Assembly (NCBI GenBank): GCA_944739405.2
Contig: OX123183.2
Span: 94,688,729-94,752,728, forward strand
Direction: 5' to 3'
From: Euclidia mi
Lineage: Eukaryota; Arthropoda; Insecta; Lepidoptera; Erebidae
DNA: 64,000 nucleotides
Of this stretch, positions 34,257-46,153 are shown one piece after another. The notes under the pieces were generated by a model that was not told the origin of the DNA, searched no databases, and was given only the letters and a program-made list of their open reading frames with translations. How positions within the stretch are numbered: position 1 is the first letter of the stretch; each line of letters begins with the position of its first letter. The position numbers and the translations under genes are program-made.

Positions 34257-35489
34257 TCTCAGCATTGTTGGCAAATTGTATGCAAAATCAGGTTTTTCCT
34301 TGCGAAGCATAGCCGAAAAGTTTTTGGTCAAAGGTCAAAAGCTCTATTGCGCATTCGTGGATTTGGAAAAGGCTAACGATAAAGTGGTGAGGAATGAAAT
34401 GTGGTCGGTGCTGTCAATGAATGGGGTAGACAGCAACCCCATTCATTGACAGCACCGACCACATTCGAACTCTGAAATCCCTTTATGAGGATTCTAGAGC
34501 TTGTGTGAGGATAAACGGGACATACACTGACTGGTTTACCATCGAGAAAGGTTTTAGACAAGGATGTGCAGCGTCGCCGTGGCTGTTTAACCTCTTCATG
34601 GACAGTTATTTGCAAGATTTAAAACATAGTGACTACGGATTAAGGATGAATGTGCTACTCGTCAAATACCACCTTTATGTTCATGATCAGGTAGTACTTA
34701 CGTCTTCAGCGCAGGAGTTGCAGGAGATGGTAACAATCATGCATGGTGCGTTAGAGAGGAAAGGAATGAAAGTGAATGTGAGTAAAACGAAAGTTATGGT
34801 TTTTGAAAAGGAGGAATGCGTTACGGCTTGTAATGTTTTGATCGATGGACAACGAGTGGAACAAGTGAATGAGTTTGTATACTTAGGTACAGAAAGAAGC
34901 GTTTATGCAGATAATAGAGTGAATGGAGCGCTGAAGGCATTTATGGACAGTCAAAACGTGTCCAAAAAGGCACGTTTGGCTGTGTATAGAGGGGTGTTAG
35001 TGCCTACCCTTATGTATGGTAGTGAAAGTTGGGTATTGCAGAAGAGATTTGAAAGTAGAATAAATGCTGTAGAAATGAGAGCACTGAGAAGTATGTGTGG
35101 TATATCTTTGACCGACAGAGTAAAGAAAAGTGTGATAAGAGAGTGGTGTGGGGTAAAAGAAGATGTAGTGACAAGCATCGAGAAAGGCATGTTAAGATGG
35201 TTTGGGCACATGGAGAGGATGGATGACGAAAGACTGACAAAGAAGATATATAAGGCAAATGTGAATGGGACAGGACGAAGGAGAAGACCTAGGCGGACGT
35301 TCTGTGACCAGATTGGAGACATCCTAAAAAAAGGACAAGTCAGAAGTACCCTAAATAGAAGAGCATGCATGAAAAACTTGATGGAAGTGAATGAAGCAAG
35401 AGAGGTATGTCAGGATCGTTGCAAGTGGCGTTCCGTAGTCTCTGCCTACCCCTCCAGGAAACAGGCGTGAGTCTATGTATGTATGTACA
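34257..35489 (+). pseudogene. RTE-like LINE, copy 2, 5'-truncated
   Basis: The copy starts within the RT and ends with CAGGCGTGAGTCTATG and (TATG)n. ATTTAATT flanks it (34249-34256, 35490-35497), a probable target duplication within the hAT element. Relative to copy 1 it lacks about 80 bp near 34288 and carries an inverted insertion near 34441. The frame 34505-35470 is open for 321 residues to the same C-terminus (VVSAYPSRKQA), but the catalytic YADD reads YVHD. It is therefore inactive. Confidence 0.92.
34398..34465. repeat. 29-bp hairpin made by templated inverted insertion
   Basis: Arms 34398-34426 and 34437-34465 are exact complements around 10 nt. RTE copy 1 (about 19801-19853) has the left arm but not the right: there CAGCCTCATTCGAGC is uninterrupted. 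Copy 2 has extra bases at this place that are the reverse complement of the DNA just upstream. Confidence 0.93.
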
Positions 35490-35772
35490 ATTTAATTGTT
35501 AAGCTTCATTGCCCAAAGTTAAATAAATAAATGATACCAAATGATAAAGATAAGACTGCTAATGTGATCACGAGGTTTAGTTACTATTTGTTACATTAAA
35601 AACATAAGAAATCAATGGTTTTCTTTTTAAATAACTAACTAAATATTACCCTCAAATGACAATTATTTTATATTCGCAAAACATTTGCAGTAATTTCGCG
35701 AATGCGAATATCCAAAAATATGCGATATTCGCGAATGCGAATGCGAATATTCGTTACATCACTAGTATGTAC

Positions 35773-37753
35773 TAGAAAAAGCTTTCGTAGCTTGTTATAG
35801 TCTGGAAAATCTGCTTGGGTTGTTTAAGTCGACGTAAGTATACTACTCAAAACAAGGTGCTAGAATCGTCACTACGGCAACAAAATACCAATGACTTATG
35901 GATAATGGATAGTATACTTAATGGATTGCCGAACTTGATAACAAAGCAAAAAGGAAGAATTATGTAATAACACCACACTAAATAACCCTTTGCTAATGTA
36001 CTTTATGCGTTGACTTAGTTATGATTTGTACTGTTTGCATAATGCTTTTTTGAAGAAACTCAAGCCTTCAAAGTCAAGTTCACCTGAAACATGACTTGAA
36101 ACATTGTGGAGAGAGTATGTATGACTACCGATAAACGGTATATGCACTAATAACCTACGGCAACCCTATTCTTCGAAATAACTGAGATTTTTTGTTCATC
36201 ATGAAAGTTGGCTTTTCACCTAAGATAAAGATCGTAATGTTCTTAAAATTACAAAGGCTGAACTCGAAATTGTGTGGTCAGCTGTCTAGAGGCTCATCAT
36301 TCAGTGTCTGTTGATCGAACTTTATTGATTTATGAGCATTTTATAGAAATTGTATCGAGCACTTACGTGATTTTTATCGTGACAGTGAGTTTTGAAATAT
36401 TGAAAATATAGTTGGATGTGTCGAAAACTCTCACCATAGTACTACTTTATTGCTAGTAGCACTCGTCTTACTTTCGTCTTTTCACCTACACTTACTTATA
36501 AAGTATAATAAAATCATTAGCTTTAGTTTTCAAATCAATAGAGAATCAGAAGGTCACTAACTTTTGTAGACTCCCATAGACCATTTCAAGTCAAAAATTC
36601 TTACAGTTACAAAATTTCAACATATTTAAAGATATATTCCTTCGCTAACATATCCTGCACACAAAACGTCACATTGAAATACATACATTGTGTGAGCTCT
36701 TAAACATAATAGATAATATAAATTAAAAAATCAACATATTGAATGAAACTTTCAATGTCACATCGTAGGCATTAAAGTCTCAAATTCGTTACAGTGTTAA
36801 TGGAGTATCAAATAACTACAGCAAATTTTAAAACCTGTATCAGCATATTTTACCATAATATTATTATACAATTTTAACAGGCCCACAGAACGCTAGCATC
36901 CAGCCATTTTCGCCGAGGTAATTTAACCGAACTGTTTTCAAATACTATTCCAAAGTAAACATAGGCCAAGTTTAAGCCAAACTGTTTAGTTAACTTAAAT
37001 AACATCGTGCTAGTTAACATGATCCTGTATTGGCTATATATAAACCAATTTATTGACAATCGATAAAGCCAACTCATTGGTCTAAAAGCCCGGCTTGTAA
37101 ACACAGCCTTTGATTTATCACCGAAGAAATAAGGTTTATGAGATATTTGCGGGATGATCCGCAATTATTATTAAAAGATCATGTGTTTCTACTACGCTGG
37201 TAAACTCGAAAGTATTTGAAGATCGGTGGAGGTTTGTTAAACGGTAACGTAGTTTGCTATAGCGTAGCTAATAACATACTTATTATACTTATACTGTTGC
37301 ACATATGAGGTATCCTATGTGCAGCAGAATATGTTGTCGTGATATCCGTTACCTACTACCACACGGTCGTGGGCAGAAGCTAGGTTATTGCAAGTGATTA
37401 CCTAAGTGGCAATTGGAATAGCAAAACGTAACCTTAAAATTCTTATGGGGTTCACAGATTTAACAAACAAGAACAAGATAGAGTGCATTCGTCCAACTAA
37501 GTGAGGCACGTTGACAGCTATGTGTGCGTGACATTTGGCGACTGGCACTGTACGGACACGCGCGTCTATGTGTGTGTAAAGTTGCCAGATTATGAATAAT
37601 CTCCCACTATTTTACATATAGTTTTTGCAAACGAATATAAAAATATTACATAGGTAATATTTTATATTCGTTTGCGGTTTTGAAGAATTTACCATGGATT
37701 TAATTAATGCTTTTAATATGTAATGCTGTTGTGAAAATTATTTAAATAAAAGA
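35773..37753. other. Unassigned DNA
   Basis: No supported gene. The reading frame at 36874-37164 has no motif. The hairpin at 37627-37675 is the only structure noted. Confidence 0.5.
37627..37675. repeat. Near-perfect 21/22-bp hairpin
   Basis: Arms 37627-37648 and 37655-37675 (GCAAACGAATATAAAAATAT and complement) differ only by one A/T in a homopolymer run. The loop is 6 nt. Confidence 0.88.
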
Positions 37754-37766
37754 TACCATTAAAGTA

Positions 37767-38171
37767 CTGCCGTGTGGTTGACGGCATAGAATACAAGTGT
37801 CACCACCCCCTATCTTCCCGTGGGTGTCGTAAGAGGCGACTAAGGGATAACACGATGCAAATACCATATTTGCGAAGAGACGGAAAACTCGACATCAAAC
37901 CCTATACGACTGCCTCGTTGGTCTCGCGGCATAAATGTGCGCGTGGGATCGGGAGGTCCCGGGTTCGATTCCTGGGTCGGGCAGTGTTATTGGGTTTTTC
38001 TGTTACGAAATTCTCAGTAGCCGCACGGAGTCTGGAAATGTGCCCGGTACGGCAATAGGCTCGCCCCTTATTACGTGGGACTAAAGTATATCTGGCGAAA
38101 AGTGGGTGTAGAAATACACCTCTGCCTACCCCTTCGGGGATAAAAGGCGTGACGTTATGTATGTATGTATG
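37767..38171 (+). mobile_element. Composite SINE (SINE-B head + SINE-C), 13-bp duplication
   Basis: Bases 37767-37907 match the 5' part of SINE-B (GTCACCACCCCCTATCTTCC, GGTGTCGTAAGAGGCGAC). Then comes a full SINE-C from 37908 with a B box GGTTCGATTCC and the RTE-like end GGATAAAAGGCGTGACG plus (TATG)n. TACCATTAAAGTA flanks the whole 405-bp unit at 37754-37766 and 38172-38184. The two parts were therefore inserted together, not one into the other. Confidence 0.92.
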
Positions 38172-38184
38172 TACCATTAAAGTA

Positions 38185-40296
38185 TGCTTTTATAAATACA
38201 TTTCTTAAATGTAGGGACCGAGTTAAGTTTTAATTAATTTTATTCGTAAATTGAGAAATAAATAGATTATGTTTTGTGATTCATAGCCTCGATTCAGAAG
38301 AAATACTTATATAATACCAACTACATATATTTACGAATACCAATCATGAGGTTCAGATCTTAGATCGGCGGATATGTGGTTTATTTTTTGTTTAGAAATT
38401 CTCAGTATAGTATCTGGAAATGTTTGGTTAATTGCAATAGGCTTGCGTCCTAAATATTAATTAGCTAAAAACATTTTATCATGCCTACAACAAATAATGA
38501 ATATTATGATTCATAAATCATAACCAAAAAAAAATGCAACTAAAAATAAATAATGGCTGCAATCAATAATTTCTGTTTCTGTACGTAATGTACACACGGC
38601 GCCAAGTCAAGCTAACAGTTGCAGTACGATTTTGATACTTATTCCCTACGCCATAAGAACGGTACAAAGATTTATTCTGTGACAAAGGTCAAAGTGTATA
38701 GTATATGGGGATCGAACTCAAAACAATGTATATACTAATGGAAATTCTATTACTATATTAATTATAAGAAAAAAGATAATCTACAATATACTTTTACAAT
38801 ACGTTAATGTATTGTTCATTAACATGACAATAATTATTACCTACATAATCAATTGACAAGTGCATTTTCCCTAATTCAGGGAAAACGGTGTCGACGTAAA
38901 CTGGCAACACTTACATATTTTCTGCAGAAATACGAATTTTGTCGAAATAATATTATAAAACAGTCAAATAATCCATAGTTATCTGTAAAAATATATTCCA
39001 TCTTCCCGTTTTTGCTTTTGGAAACAACTTTTACAATGTTTAAAAACGCAAGACGGCATTTTATGAATTTAAAAGCTGGATTGATCGTGGCGTGTGAACT
39101 GTGCGATGCTTCGCAGCGCACTGAGCCGAGTTTGTATTCGCTTTTCAATTTTGTATTTGCTTTAGTGGCCTCACGCACGTGTTCCGCGCGCTCCGTCTGC
39201 CTTTTGTTCTGTAGTCTTAAATGGGGATGACAAACAAATACCGAAAATTCACCACTAAAAAACACCACTTATAAAAACAAACGATAGTTTGTTTTTATAT
39301 GTGGTGTTTTATAAAGTAGGACTGAGTTTCTCGTTTTAATATGTATAAAAATTAATAAGTAAAGAAAACTGATCGAACGAGTATGAATTTTGACACAGCT
39401 GAAGTTAACATCGAGAAGGAGCGTAGAAGGCTAATAATATTTATATTTTCCAATAATGTACTGTACATAGGTTACATAATTTAAGTAAAACGTTCTTGTA
39501 GAAAGTTGTCAATTACAATGACTCTCAAAATATGCTTATACAAGAAATTTTCATTAATATAACGCTACGAACAAAGAGATTTAATTTTGACCTTTGCTAG
39601 AAGTCACAGAAAAGTTAGTATAGGTAGTACTTTAGCATTATGATTTTAACATTTGCCCCTTTCAAATAACGCTGTTCCAGTAATCCTAAAACAGATATAA
39701 AGCAGGATATATAGTTTCCTTCGGTTCATAAATAGACGACGTTATATTGAGATTATATGTAGGTGGGTGTGTATCAGCGTTCGACGGTAAGGAAGATTTA
39801 TACACCGCTATTTTTTAATTAGTACAAAAACTTTAAGGACAGATTAGCGAAGATATTATTATCATATATGTGACATAAGAATTTCATAATATCAATAAAG
39901 AGCAAAGTTATTATCATTTGTTTATCGTAGAAAATCTCACTTAAATCATAGTCATATTTTACAATCCATTCAATAATTCATTGATAATATTCCATCCTGC
40001 TCATTCGCATTCTCTCTGTCGCACTTATGATGTAGGTAGCCATAGAAAATAAAATGAAGAAAAATAATAAATGTAGGTAGTTATTTTTTAATTTTGTTAA
40101 TTCTACCCTCTCCTTCATACTTCATTCGGACTTTGGACCAGCAAAATTTATCGTTTAACAAGTAAATAAATACGGAGGTATGTAATTAGAAAGCAAACAA
40201 ATATCAAAATAAAAGAATGTGTTCTGGACTAAAAGAAAAGTGTAATTTTGGCGTATTTATGAAGTTAGAATCATCTGCTATTTACAAATATTATTT
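38185..40296. other. Unassigned DNA
   Basis: No gene recognised. A moderately GC-rich part at 39075-39220 has frames on both strands (for example 38876-39268 minus) but no motif. It contains the hairpin at 39259-39310. Confidence 0.5.
39259..39310. repeat. 24-bp hairpin, one mismatch
   Basis: Arms 39259-39282 and 39287-39310 pair with a single mismatch around a 4-nt loop (gata). The outer part is AAAACACCAC/GTGGTGTTTT. Confidence 0.9.
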
Positions 40297-40386
40297 TATC
40301 ATCATCATGTCAGCCTAGAGACGTCCACTGCTGGACATAGGTCTTCCTCAAGGTGTGTGGAGAACACAGACCGATTTTGAGCCGCC
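40297..40386 (-). repeat. Lepidopteran short repeat fragment, copy 1
   Basis: The plus strand reads ATCATCATGTCAGCCTAGAG then GTCCACTGCTGGACATAGGT. This is the reverse of a SINE-like 3' end with a GATGATGAT tail, common in Lepidoptera by familiarity. A diverged copy lies at 52424-52560. Confidence 0.6.
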
Positions 40387-41337
40387 CGCATCAAATTATT
40401 ATTTACTTAAGTACGTATTATTTACTAAACTTACAAGTATTTCCATTGTCCTTCGAAATGTCCACCACCGTTGTCAAAAGCATCCAATATGCACTGTTTT
40501 AATTGTTTGACACTGACCGGATCACTTTTGTACACTCACAATAAGATGTCCATGGGTACACAGCTGCATTCGCGATTTTTCCACTCAAAAAGCACGCACG
40601 AAGCATAGCTACATACTCCCGTGATATGAACTGATTTGTCGCATCGTTGGGGCGTGGCGCAGGCGCAGAGGGGCGGGGGGGAGAGGAATTTATCAATGGT
40701 TCATTTTACTATGATACTCGTAGTACTCGGGTCGGTCATAGTATTAGTATTGCAGTTACCAATTATCACGTATTTTTGTGGACAGTTTTGAGACAGTTTT
40801 GGGACTTAGTGTTTTTATTTTTTAACTACATAAATATGATCAGTTAAAGATACTTAGTGCTGTGTTAAATTTTTTGTACTAATTAAAAAATAGCGGTGTA
40901 TATACACTACCTGTATATGACGTTGAGCCCTGCACGTACTGCATTTATATTCACTATAATCTTACCTGCAACAAAATGGAAAAATCGTTAATAAAGTATG
41001 AGGTTGGAGCATTTCATGTAGTTTGTTCGCTTTCCGTAAATTATAGATTATAGGAATTTTATCTTGAAACCTAATTTCAAATTCTTTCTTTCGGGATTTG
41101 TTCCCCGTGCCTTTACCAGTACAACAGTGATCAAGGAGCTTGTACGGTGCAAAAATATCGTATAATCCAATCAAAGGTACGTGATATCTTAAAAGACAAT
41201 TTAACACTAATTTCAGTGACCACGAAAGTTGAAGCATGAATAAATTTGTCAATGATCTCCTATTCCAAAGATTCTCAGCTTCACAAACACTCGTCACCTT
41301 GAATAATCAGCGATATTTTTGACAGCACACTTAATAT
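40387..41337. other. Unassigned DNA
   Basis: Includes a short GC-rich run at 40648-40683. The minus-strand frame 40962-41297 (111 residues) ends near a sequence that resembles a splice site (TTGCAG|GTAAGA), but I recognise no domain and do not call an exon. Confidence 0.45.
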
Positions 41338-41562
41338 GACTGCCTCCGTAGTCCATTCGATAGTGTATGCGACTGCTGATCAGAGGTCCCGAGTTCGATT
41401 CCCGGGTTGGTCAAAGAGTTACTGGGATTTTCCAAATCCTCAGTAGCAGCACTGAGTCTGATGATGTGCCCGGTAAGGCAATAGCTCGCCCCCTATTACG
41501 TGGGACCTAAAATTCATGTCGAAATGTGGGTGTAATATTATATCTCTGCCTACCCCACCTAT
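41338..41562 (+). mobile_element. SINE-C copy, 3' end altered
   Basis: The head GACTGCCTCCGTAGTCC and B box GAGTTCGATTCC are followed by the usual GTGCCCGGTAAGGCAATAGC and ATTACGTGGGACCTAAAAT blocks. The copy reaches CTGCCTACCCCACC and then departs from the family, losing the AGGCGTGA end. Confidence 0.8.
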
Positions 41563-42488
41563 AGTGTTTTCTTACCCCACCACTTTTACACTACCTATAG
41601 TGTAAAAGAGACAACTAGATGAGTCTTCAAAATTCTTCATTATTATTGCAAAGGAATCGTTGTGGAATTCTGGCGATAATTTTACAATTTATAAAACGAA
41701 TACGTTTTATAAATTGTAAAGTGGGTTGCTTTTATTTACCTCACTTAATCTGGACTTGAAAGACCTTTAGCTAAAGTTTTGTTTATCGATAGCTATTTTG
41801 GGATCGTTTTTTTCATAGGAGCTCCATAATACAAATTCACCTGAATTATTAATAACTAAAATCTGCTATTCTAAATAACGAAGACAAAATAGACATTTCA
41901 AAATGACAATCTTAATCTTTCATGTCACGTCGAGTTCCTTAAATAAATTGAAGATTCGACATTAAAATCAAATTGTAACTGGTTCATTATCGACAGTCAT
42001 GGATTTGTTAATTTACAGTTTCAACATTTCTGAGTTCCTTGGCATTCAGGTTAGTCTTGTTTATTTAATACAGGAACAGTCTAACACCGTCTTAGAGCTG
42101 TCCATCAAGAAAGTTTCTCTTAGTTATATTAGCTACTGAATAATTTCAGCTTCTAGGAAAATTTTAATACCATTCATTATAATATTTGGCCTTGACCGTA
42201 AAGTATTTCAAATACTTTATATTTAAATTGGGAGTTCTATATTCGTGTAACTAAGAATTCAATTTTCAAATTAACATTTAAATAATAAATGTTTTGTAAC
42301 TATACAAGTTAAATATAGATACCGGGATCATCGTGAAGGTTATTGAAAGAAGGCTCATTAACAGTTATTAACGGAAGTCCAAAAGGATCTTGTCAGTAAT
42401 TGGAGTTGACACAATTTGAACTTCGACCTTTTAATCAGTCCACGCCCTTAGTAGTCGTTCGGCCTATTGTCACTTTAATTGAAATTTT
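41563..42488. other. Unassigned DNA
   Basis: Only the hairpin at 41681-41720 stands out. Confidence 0.5.
41681..41720. repeat. Perfect 18-bp hairpin
   Basis: Arms 41681-41698 and 41703-41720 are exact complements (TTTACAATTTATAAAACG) around a 4-nt loop. Confidence 0.9.
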
Positions 42489-42880
42489 TTCAAAGTCAAA
42501 GTCAAATTATTTATTTGTGAACATAGGTAATGCGAGTTGTTATAACATAATAATAAGGTTCTTCTATGTTTTGCTTTAGAATGCATACAAATATTAACAT
42601 AAACTTAAACTTAAATATATTGAAAAAACAAAAATCATAATCAATCATAAATAAAATAACTATTGTCAAAATATATGAATAAATTATTAAAATAGGCATA
42701 CATCGGCGAAAATAATAAATCTAGAAATGTTATATTGTAATATATTTGTCATTTAAAAATTCTGTGACTGTATAGTAAGCTTTTTTAATTAAAATATTAT
42801 ACAATGTATTTTTTGAAACACCTCAAATTTGCTCATTTTTAGTAGAGAAGTTGGTAAATGATTATATATTTTGAGTTTTG
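42489..42880 (-). pseudogene. Jockey-superfamily LINE, 3' terminal fragment
   Basis: On the minus strand, the last codons read KKAYYTVTEFLNDKYITI and a stop at 42730-42732. This resembles the C-terminus of the intact LINE (NKCYYDINEYL). A 3' UTR follows and ends ACAAATAAATAATTTGAC with three TTTGAC-type units at about 42494-42512. Only the end of ORF2 is left, so the copy is 5'-truncated. The upstream limit is uncertain. Confidence 0.72.
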
Positions 42881-43384
42881 ATTAAGTACTTAGAGGAGTC
42901 ACGGACTCCTTAAAAACACCTTTAGAAAGCGGAATCGAATGAAAGGTGTGATTTTTTTATTCAACTGTAAACATTTTGCTATATTATTATGTTTTTTTTT
43001 ATTTGCTGATGATTCGTAAAGCGTATAGCAGGAGTCAACCTTGGCTTTTTGGCGTTCGCGTTCCCTTGGGATCGCAGACTTCCATGTATCCAATACTAAG
43101 CAAACATGAGCAAGCCACAGCCCGCTGCCTCCCGTCACAGAGCTGTTTGTCGACTCAACTAGATACGATATACGGTATCACATACAATATTACCAACGGT
43201 GTTGGATATGTATGTGAAAAAATGAGAGAAGTAATTTTAAAAGAAAATTCTATCTTATTTATCTTCAAACTAAGATAAAAAATAATGTTTGATACAAGAA
43301 GTAGTACAGCAGGTGCATTCAATGTATCATATATATATATATGTATGTAGTATAAAAATAATGCCAACCTTCGCTTAGCCGGCG
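42881..43384. other. Unassigned DNA
   Basis: The reading frames on both strands carry no motif. A (TA)n run lies at about 43329-43342. Confidence 0.5.
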
Positions 43385-43466
43385 TGGTTGGTTATAGCCT
43401 ATCTCAACCCTTTACATAAGAAGAGACCCTTTACCCAGCAGTGGAACAGGCAGACAAAGATGATGA
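43385..43466 (+). repeat. SINE-B 3' fragment
   Basis: The text GTTGGTTATAGCCTATCTCA, then CCCAGCAGTGGAACAGGCAG and a GATGATGA-like end is a diverged 3' end of the SINE-B family. A full copy follows at once in reverse orientation. Confidence 0.55.
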
Positions 43467-43485
43467 AGAATGTAAGAATAATAAT

Positions 43486-43716
43486 CATCATCAGCCTTTA
43501 ACAGTCCACTGCTGGAATAGGCCTCTCCTTCGAAAGGAGGAATTGGCCTACTATACCACGCTGGCCAAATGGGTTGGTACAGAGTTTGTATCAAGTTTTC
43601 CTTCTCTTACAGTGCTATTCTCTGCACAAGATGCTCCCTCTGTCGGCTCTTACGACACCCATTGGATGATATGGGGTGGTGATATTCCGTATTCTTAATC
43701 CGTCACCACACGGACC
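43486..43716 (-). mobile_element. SINE-B, full copy, 11-bp target duplication
   Basis: On the minus strand the unit starts GTCCGTGTGGTGACGGATTA and ends with GTTAAAGGCTGATGATGA. AGAATAATAAT flanks it at 43475-43485 and 43717-43727. TGGTATAGTAGG in the body resembles a Pol III A box, but no clear B box is present, so the promoter type is unproved. The open frame across it is not a gene. Confidence 0.87.
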
Positions 43717-43727
43717 AGAATAATAAT

Positions 43728-44908
43728 GGTTTATTTTTATTTACACTTGTTATAATTAAAATTACCATTTGTAAATAATAATTTTACAAAATAAATTCTG
43801 ATTGTGATATTCCTCCTTTTTCATAAATAAGGCGCGACGTTCATTGCTGTTAACGGACACGCCGTTCATTCACAGCACTACAAAAATAACTAGACGATTG
43901 CAAATTGTATAAACAAAAAGTACTTAAGAACGAGAAATGAAAACTGTTAATTTTTTAAATGAATAAAAGTGATATTACTTTTAGATTGTGAGTCAGCAAG
44001 TTTGTGAGAAAGTTTCCCAAACTGAACATGGGAAAATAAATCAAAATAGTCTCACATGGTACATCCCTATAAAGTGTAGTCTTCACATGAACTTTCCACA
44101 ACGAAATTCTGGCCACGTCTGTTAATCAAATGGGTATTTTAGGTTGGGCCCGTGCATACTTAATTAAATAATTTGCATAATCTTCGTCTGTTAGCCGAGA
44201 TTAGTTATACTGTGACAGTTGCACCAGAGTTCGTTATACGTAAACAATGTTTAATTGCTGTTTTATCTTATTCGTTTCCCGGAACTTAATTTAGTTTTAT
44301 TCTTAAGGCGTAATCTCGATCTCGGCGACGTTTTCATCTAGTACTTTTCATGTTTCAGGATGCTTCTTTCCATTTGCACGTAAAAGAATTACATGAACAG
44401 AGCAAGTATACAGTGCCGCAAAATAAAACTTTGCGAAAGTAATTAACATTTTAATGTTTGAAAGTTAGTAGTTTTACTCGTTTTCAGAAGATAAAAGGAA
44501 CTAGAAACTAGGTTTATTTTACTACATTTTCAGCGGGATGTTCCATAATGTTTTAAAACTTCGCTGACATTTATATGTTTTGCGCTATTGTCTTAACAGA
44601 GGTTGTTAAGTAAGTCGTGTATTATGACATTATTAGACAACCTTATGACAGATTCAATAGAATATTTGATTGCATTTTATTACCATTGTACTGGTTGTGA
44701 TATGTTGTCATTAAACGTGCTGAATGTCGTTTATAAAATTTATCAGTATAGCTATGATAAGCTAGATTTCTCGAAAGTCTAAAGTCATTATGGTATTAAC
44801 AAGTAAACCGATAGTTTAGCTGATTATCTTCTTCCATTGCTGTTCAAATGATGCCAAAACTTCAAATGATTTAAACTGTTAGGTGAGACAACGGGTAGGC
44901 CTGGGAAA
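43728..44908. other. Unassigned DNA
   Basis: AT-rich, no supported gene or repeat ends. Confidence 0.5.
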
Positions 44909-45259
44909 ATGGTTCTTGGTCATCAGAACATGCAAGGTCTGTCCGGCAAGGACTTAGAACTAAGTTTATTTTTGGAAACACACAATGTTCAAATACTATG
45001 TGTGACTGAACATTGTTTGAAGTCATTTGAAGTACCATTTCTTAATATTGAAGATTTTTGTGTACAGAGTGTGTTTGTGAGAAGTAATGCCTTTCGAGGT
45101 GGCACACTTATATTGGCCTCAAATAAGTTAAAATGTAATGAACGTCTAGGTATAGTAAATCTTTCTATTGAGCGCAAAGTAGTTCGACAACTGATGCGGG
45201 CGTTGTTTTGCTAAAAGACATATTTGACGCGTGGGAGAATTCGAAGAATGCCATTGGTG

Positions 45260-45305
45260 TGTATAACGCCCTAAACAGATCACAATCTGTTTAGGGCGTT
45301 ATACA
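45260..45305. repeat. Perfect 21-bp hairpin
   Basis: Arms 45260-45280 and 45285-45305 (TGTATAACGCCCTAAACAGA and complement) pair exactly around CACA. It sits at the internal break of the decayed LINE. Confidence 0.92.
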
Positions 45306-45360
45306 TAACGCCATAATACATATATATAATATAACATAATACCATAATATCATAAAGGCA

Positions 45361-45410
45361 TAATATCGCAATTTGCGTTATATACCAGAATCACGCAAAT
45401 AGCGATATTA
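45361..45410. repeat. 18-bp hairpin, one mismatch
   Basis: Arms 45361-45378 and 45393-45410 pair with one mismatch around 14 nt. With the neighbouring 45260-45305 hairpin it fills the gap between the two LINE halves. Confidence 0.82.
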
Positions 45411-46153
45411 TGGTATACAAGATATGGATCTGCAGCTGATTGAATCTTATGTGAAAGACAGGATACAATGTGTAGACGCTAATGGCAAGAAATCTTACGG
45501 TCTGCCGGTCCAAATAGGCGTGCCTCAGGGTTCAATATTGGGCCCTTTTTTATTCTTGGTACATTAATGATTTGCCTTACTGTTTAAAGGATATTTGCGA
45601 TGTTGTACTGTTTGCAGATAACACCTCTCTGATTTTTAAAGAAGACAGAAATAGAAACAATTTTAATGACAGTGCACTCTCACAAGTCACACAATGGTTT
45701 ACTGCAAATAAACTTGTTCTTAATGCCACGAAATGTATTAAATTCGTTATGCCAAATATCAAAAATCTCGGGCCCGATCTTATTCTTCATAACGAAGTTC
45801 TGAAAGCTATTGATTCTACAGTATTTCTCGGGATAACAGTAGGTAGCAGGCTACAGTGGGGGCCCACATAATTTATATATATTTAAGTTTCGGATACAAC
45901 CTACAGTATAAGACCATTTACAGCCTCATTGCCGGCTAGAGCGGCTGCAACATCAAATACACAGGAGTGACGCAGCAATGAATGTCGTGCATAAATTACA
46001 CACTGCCTCTGATATGTGGCACTCGACCGCTGGTAACACTAAGTAATGGCTTTTAAGCGCAATACCCGTGGATTTTACGGACATTGGCTATGCTTATTAG
46101 TTTGGGCACGAAATGTTTCATTAAGTGGGGATTTACTGTGAAGTACTAGCTTT

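Larger units (their letters stand above)
33495..35764. mobile_element. Non-autonomous hAT element, 8-bp target duplication
   Basis: The ends TAGTGATGTAACGAAT and its complement are flanked by GTATGTAC at 33487-33494 and 35765-35772. An exact 8-bp duplication is the hAT signature. Subterminal DNA is rich in ATTCGCGAATGCGAAT-type words on both sides (about 33524-33575 and 35696-35752), probable transposase-binding repeats. The interior before the inserted LINE is non-coding. Of the 2,270 bp, about 1.24 kb is an RTE insertion, so the original element was near 1.0 kb. Confidence 0.93.
44909..45870 (+). pseudogene. Jockey-superfamily LINE ORF2, deleted and decayed
   Basis: Bases 44909-45214 encode an endonuclease start: GHQNMQGLSGK (Asn) and CVTEHCLKSF (Glu), related to the intact LINE. 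A large internal deletion and two hairpins follow. At 45425-45870 the RT resumes: VQIGVPQGSILGPFLFL, then a frameshift near 45560, then DLPYCLKDI and VVLFADNTSLI. The catalytic FADD is changed to FADN. The rest of the endonuclease and the first RT catalytic block are missing. This is an old, dead copy of a family different from the intact one. Confidence 0.85.

Noticed and set aside
40962..41297. 111-residue minus-strand frame as a host exon
   Set aside because: A splice-like word is present, but there is no recognisable domain, no partner exon and no codon evidence.
43441..43698. 85-residue plus-strand frame
   Set aside because: It lies across a reverse-oriented SINE-B bounded by its target duplication.
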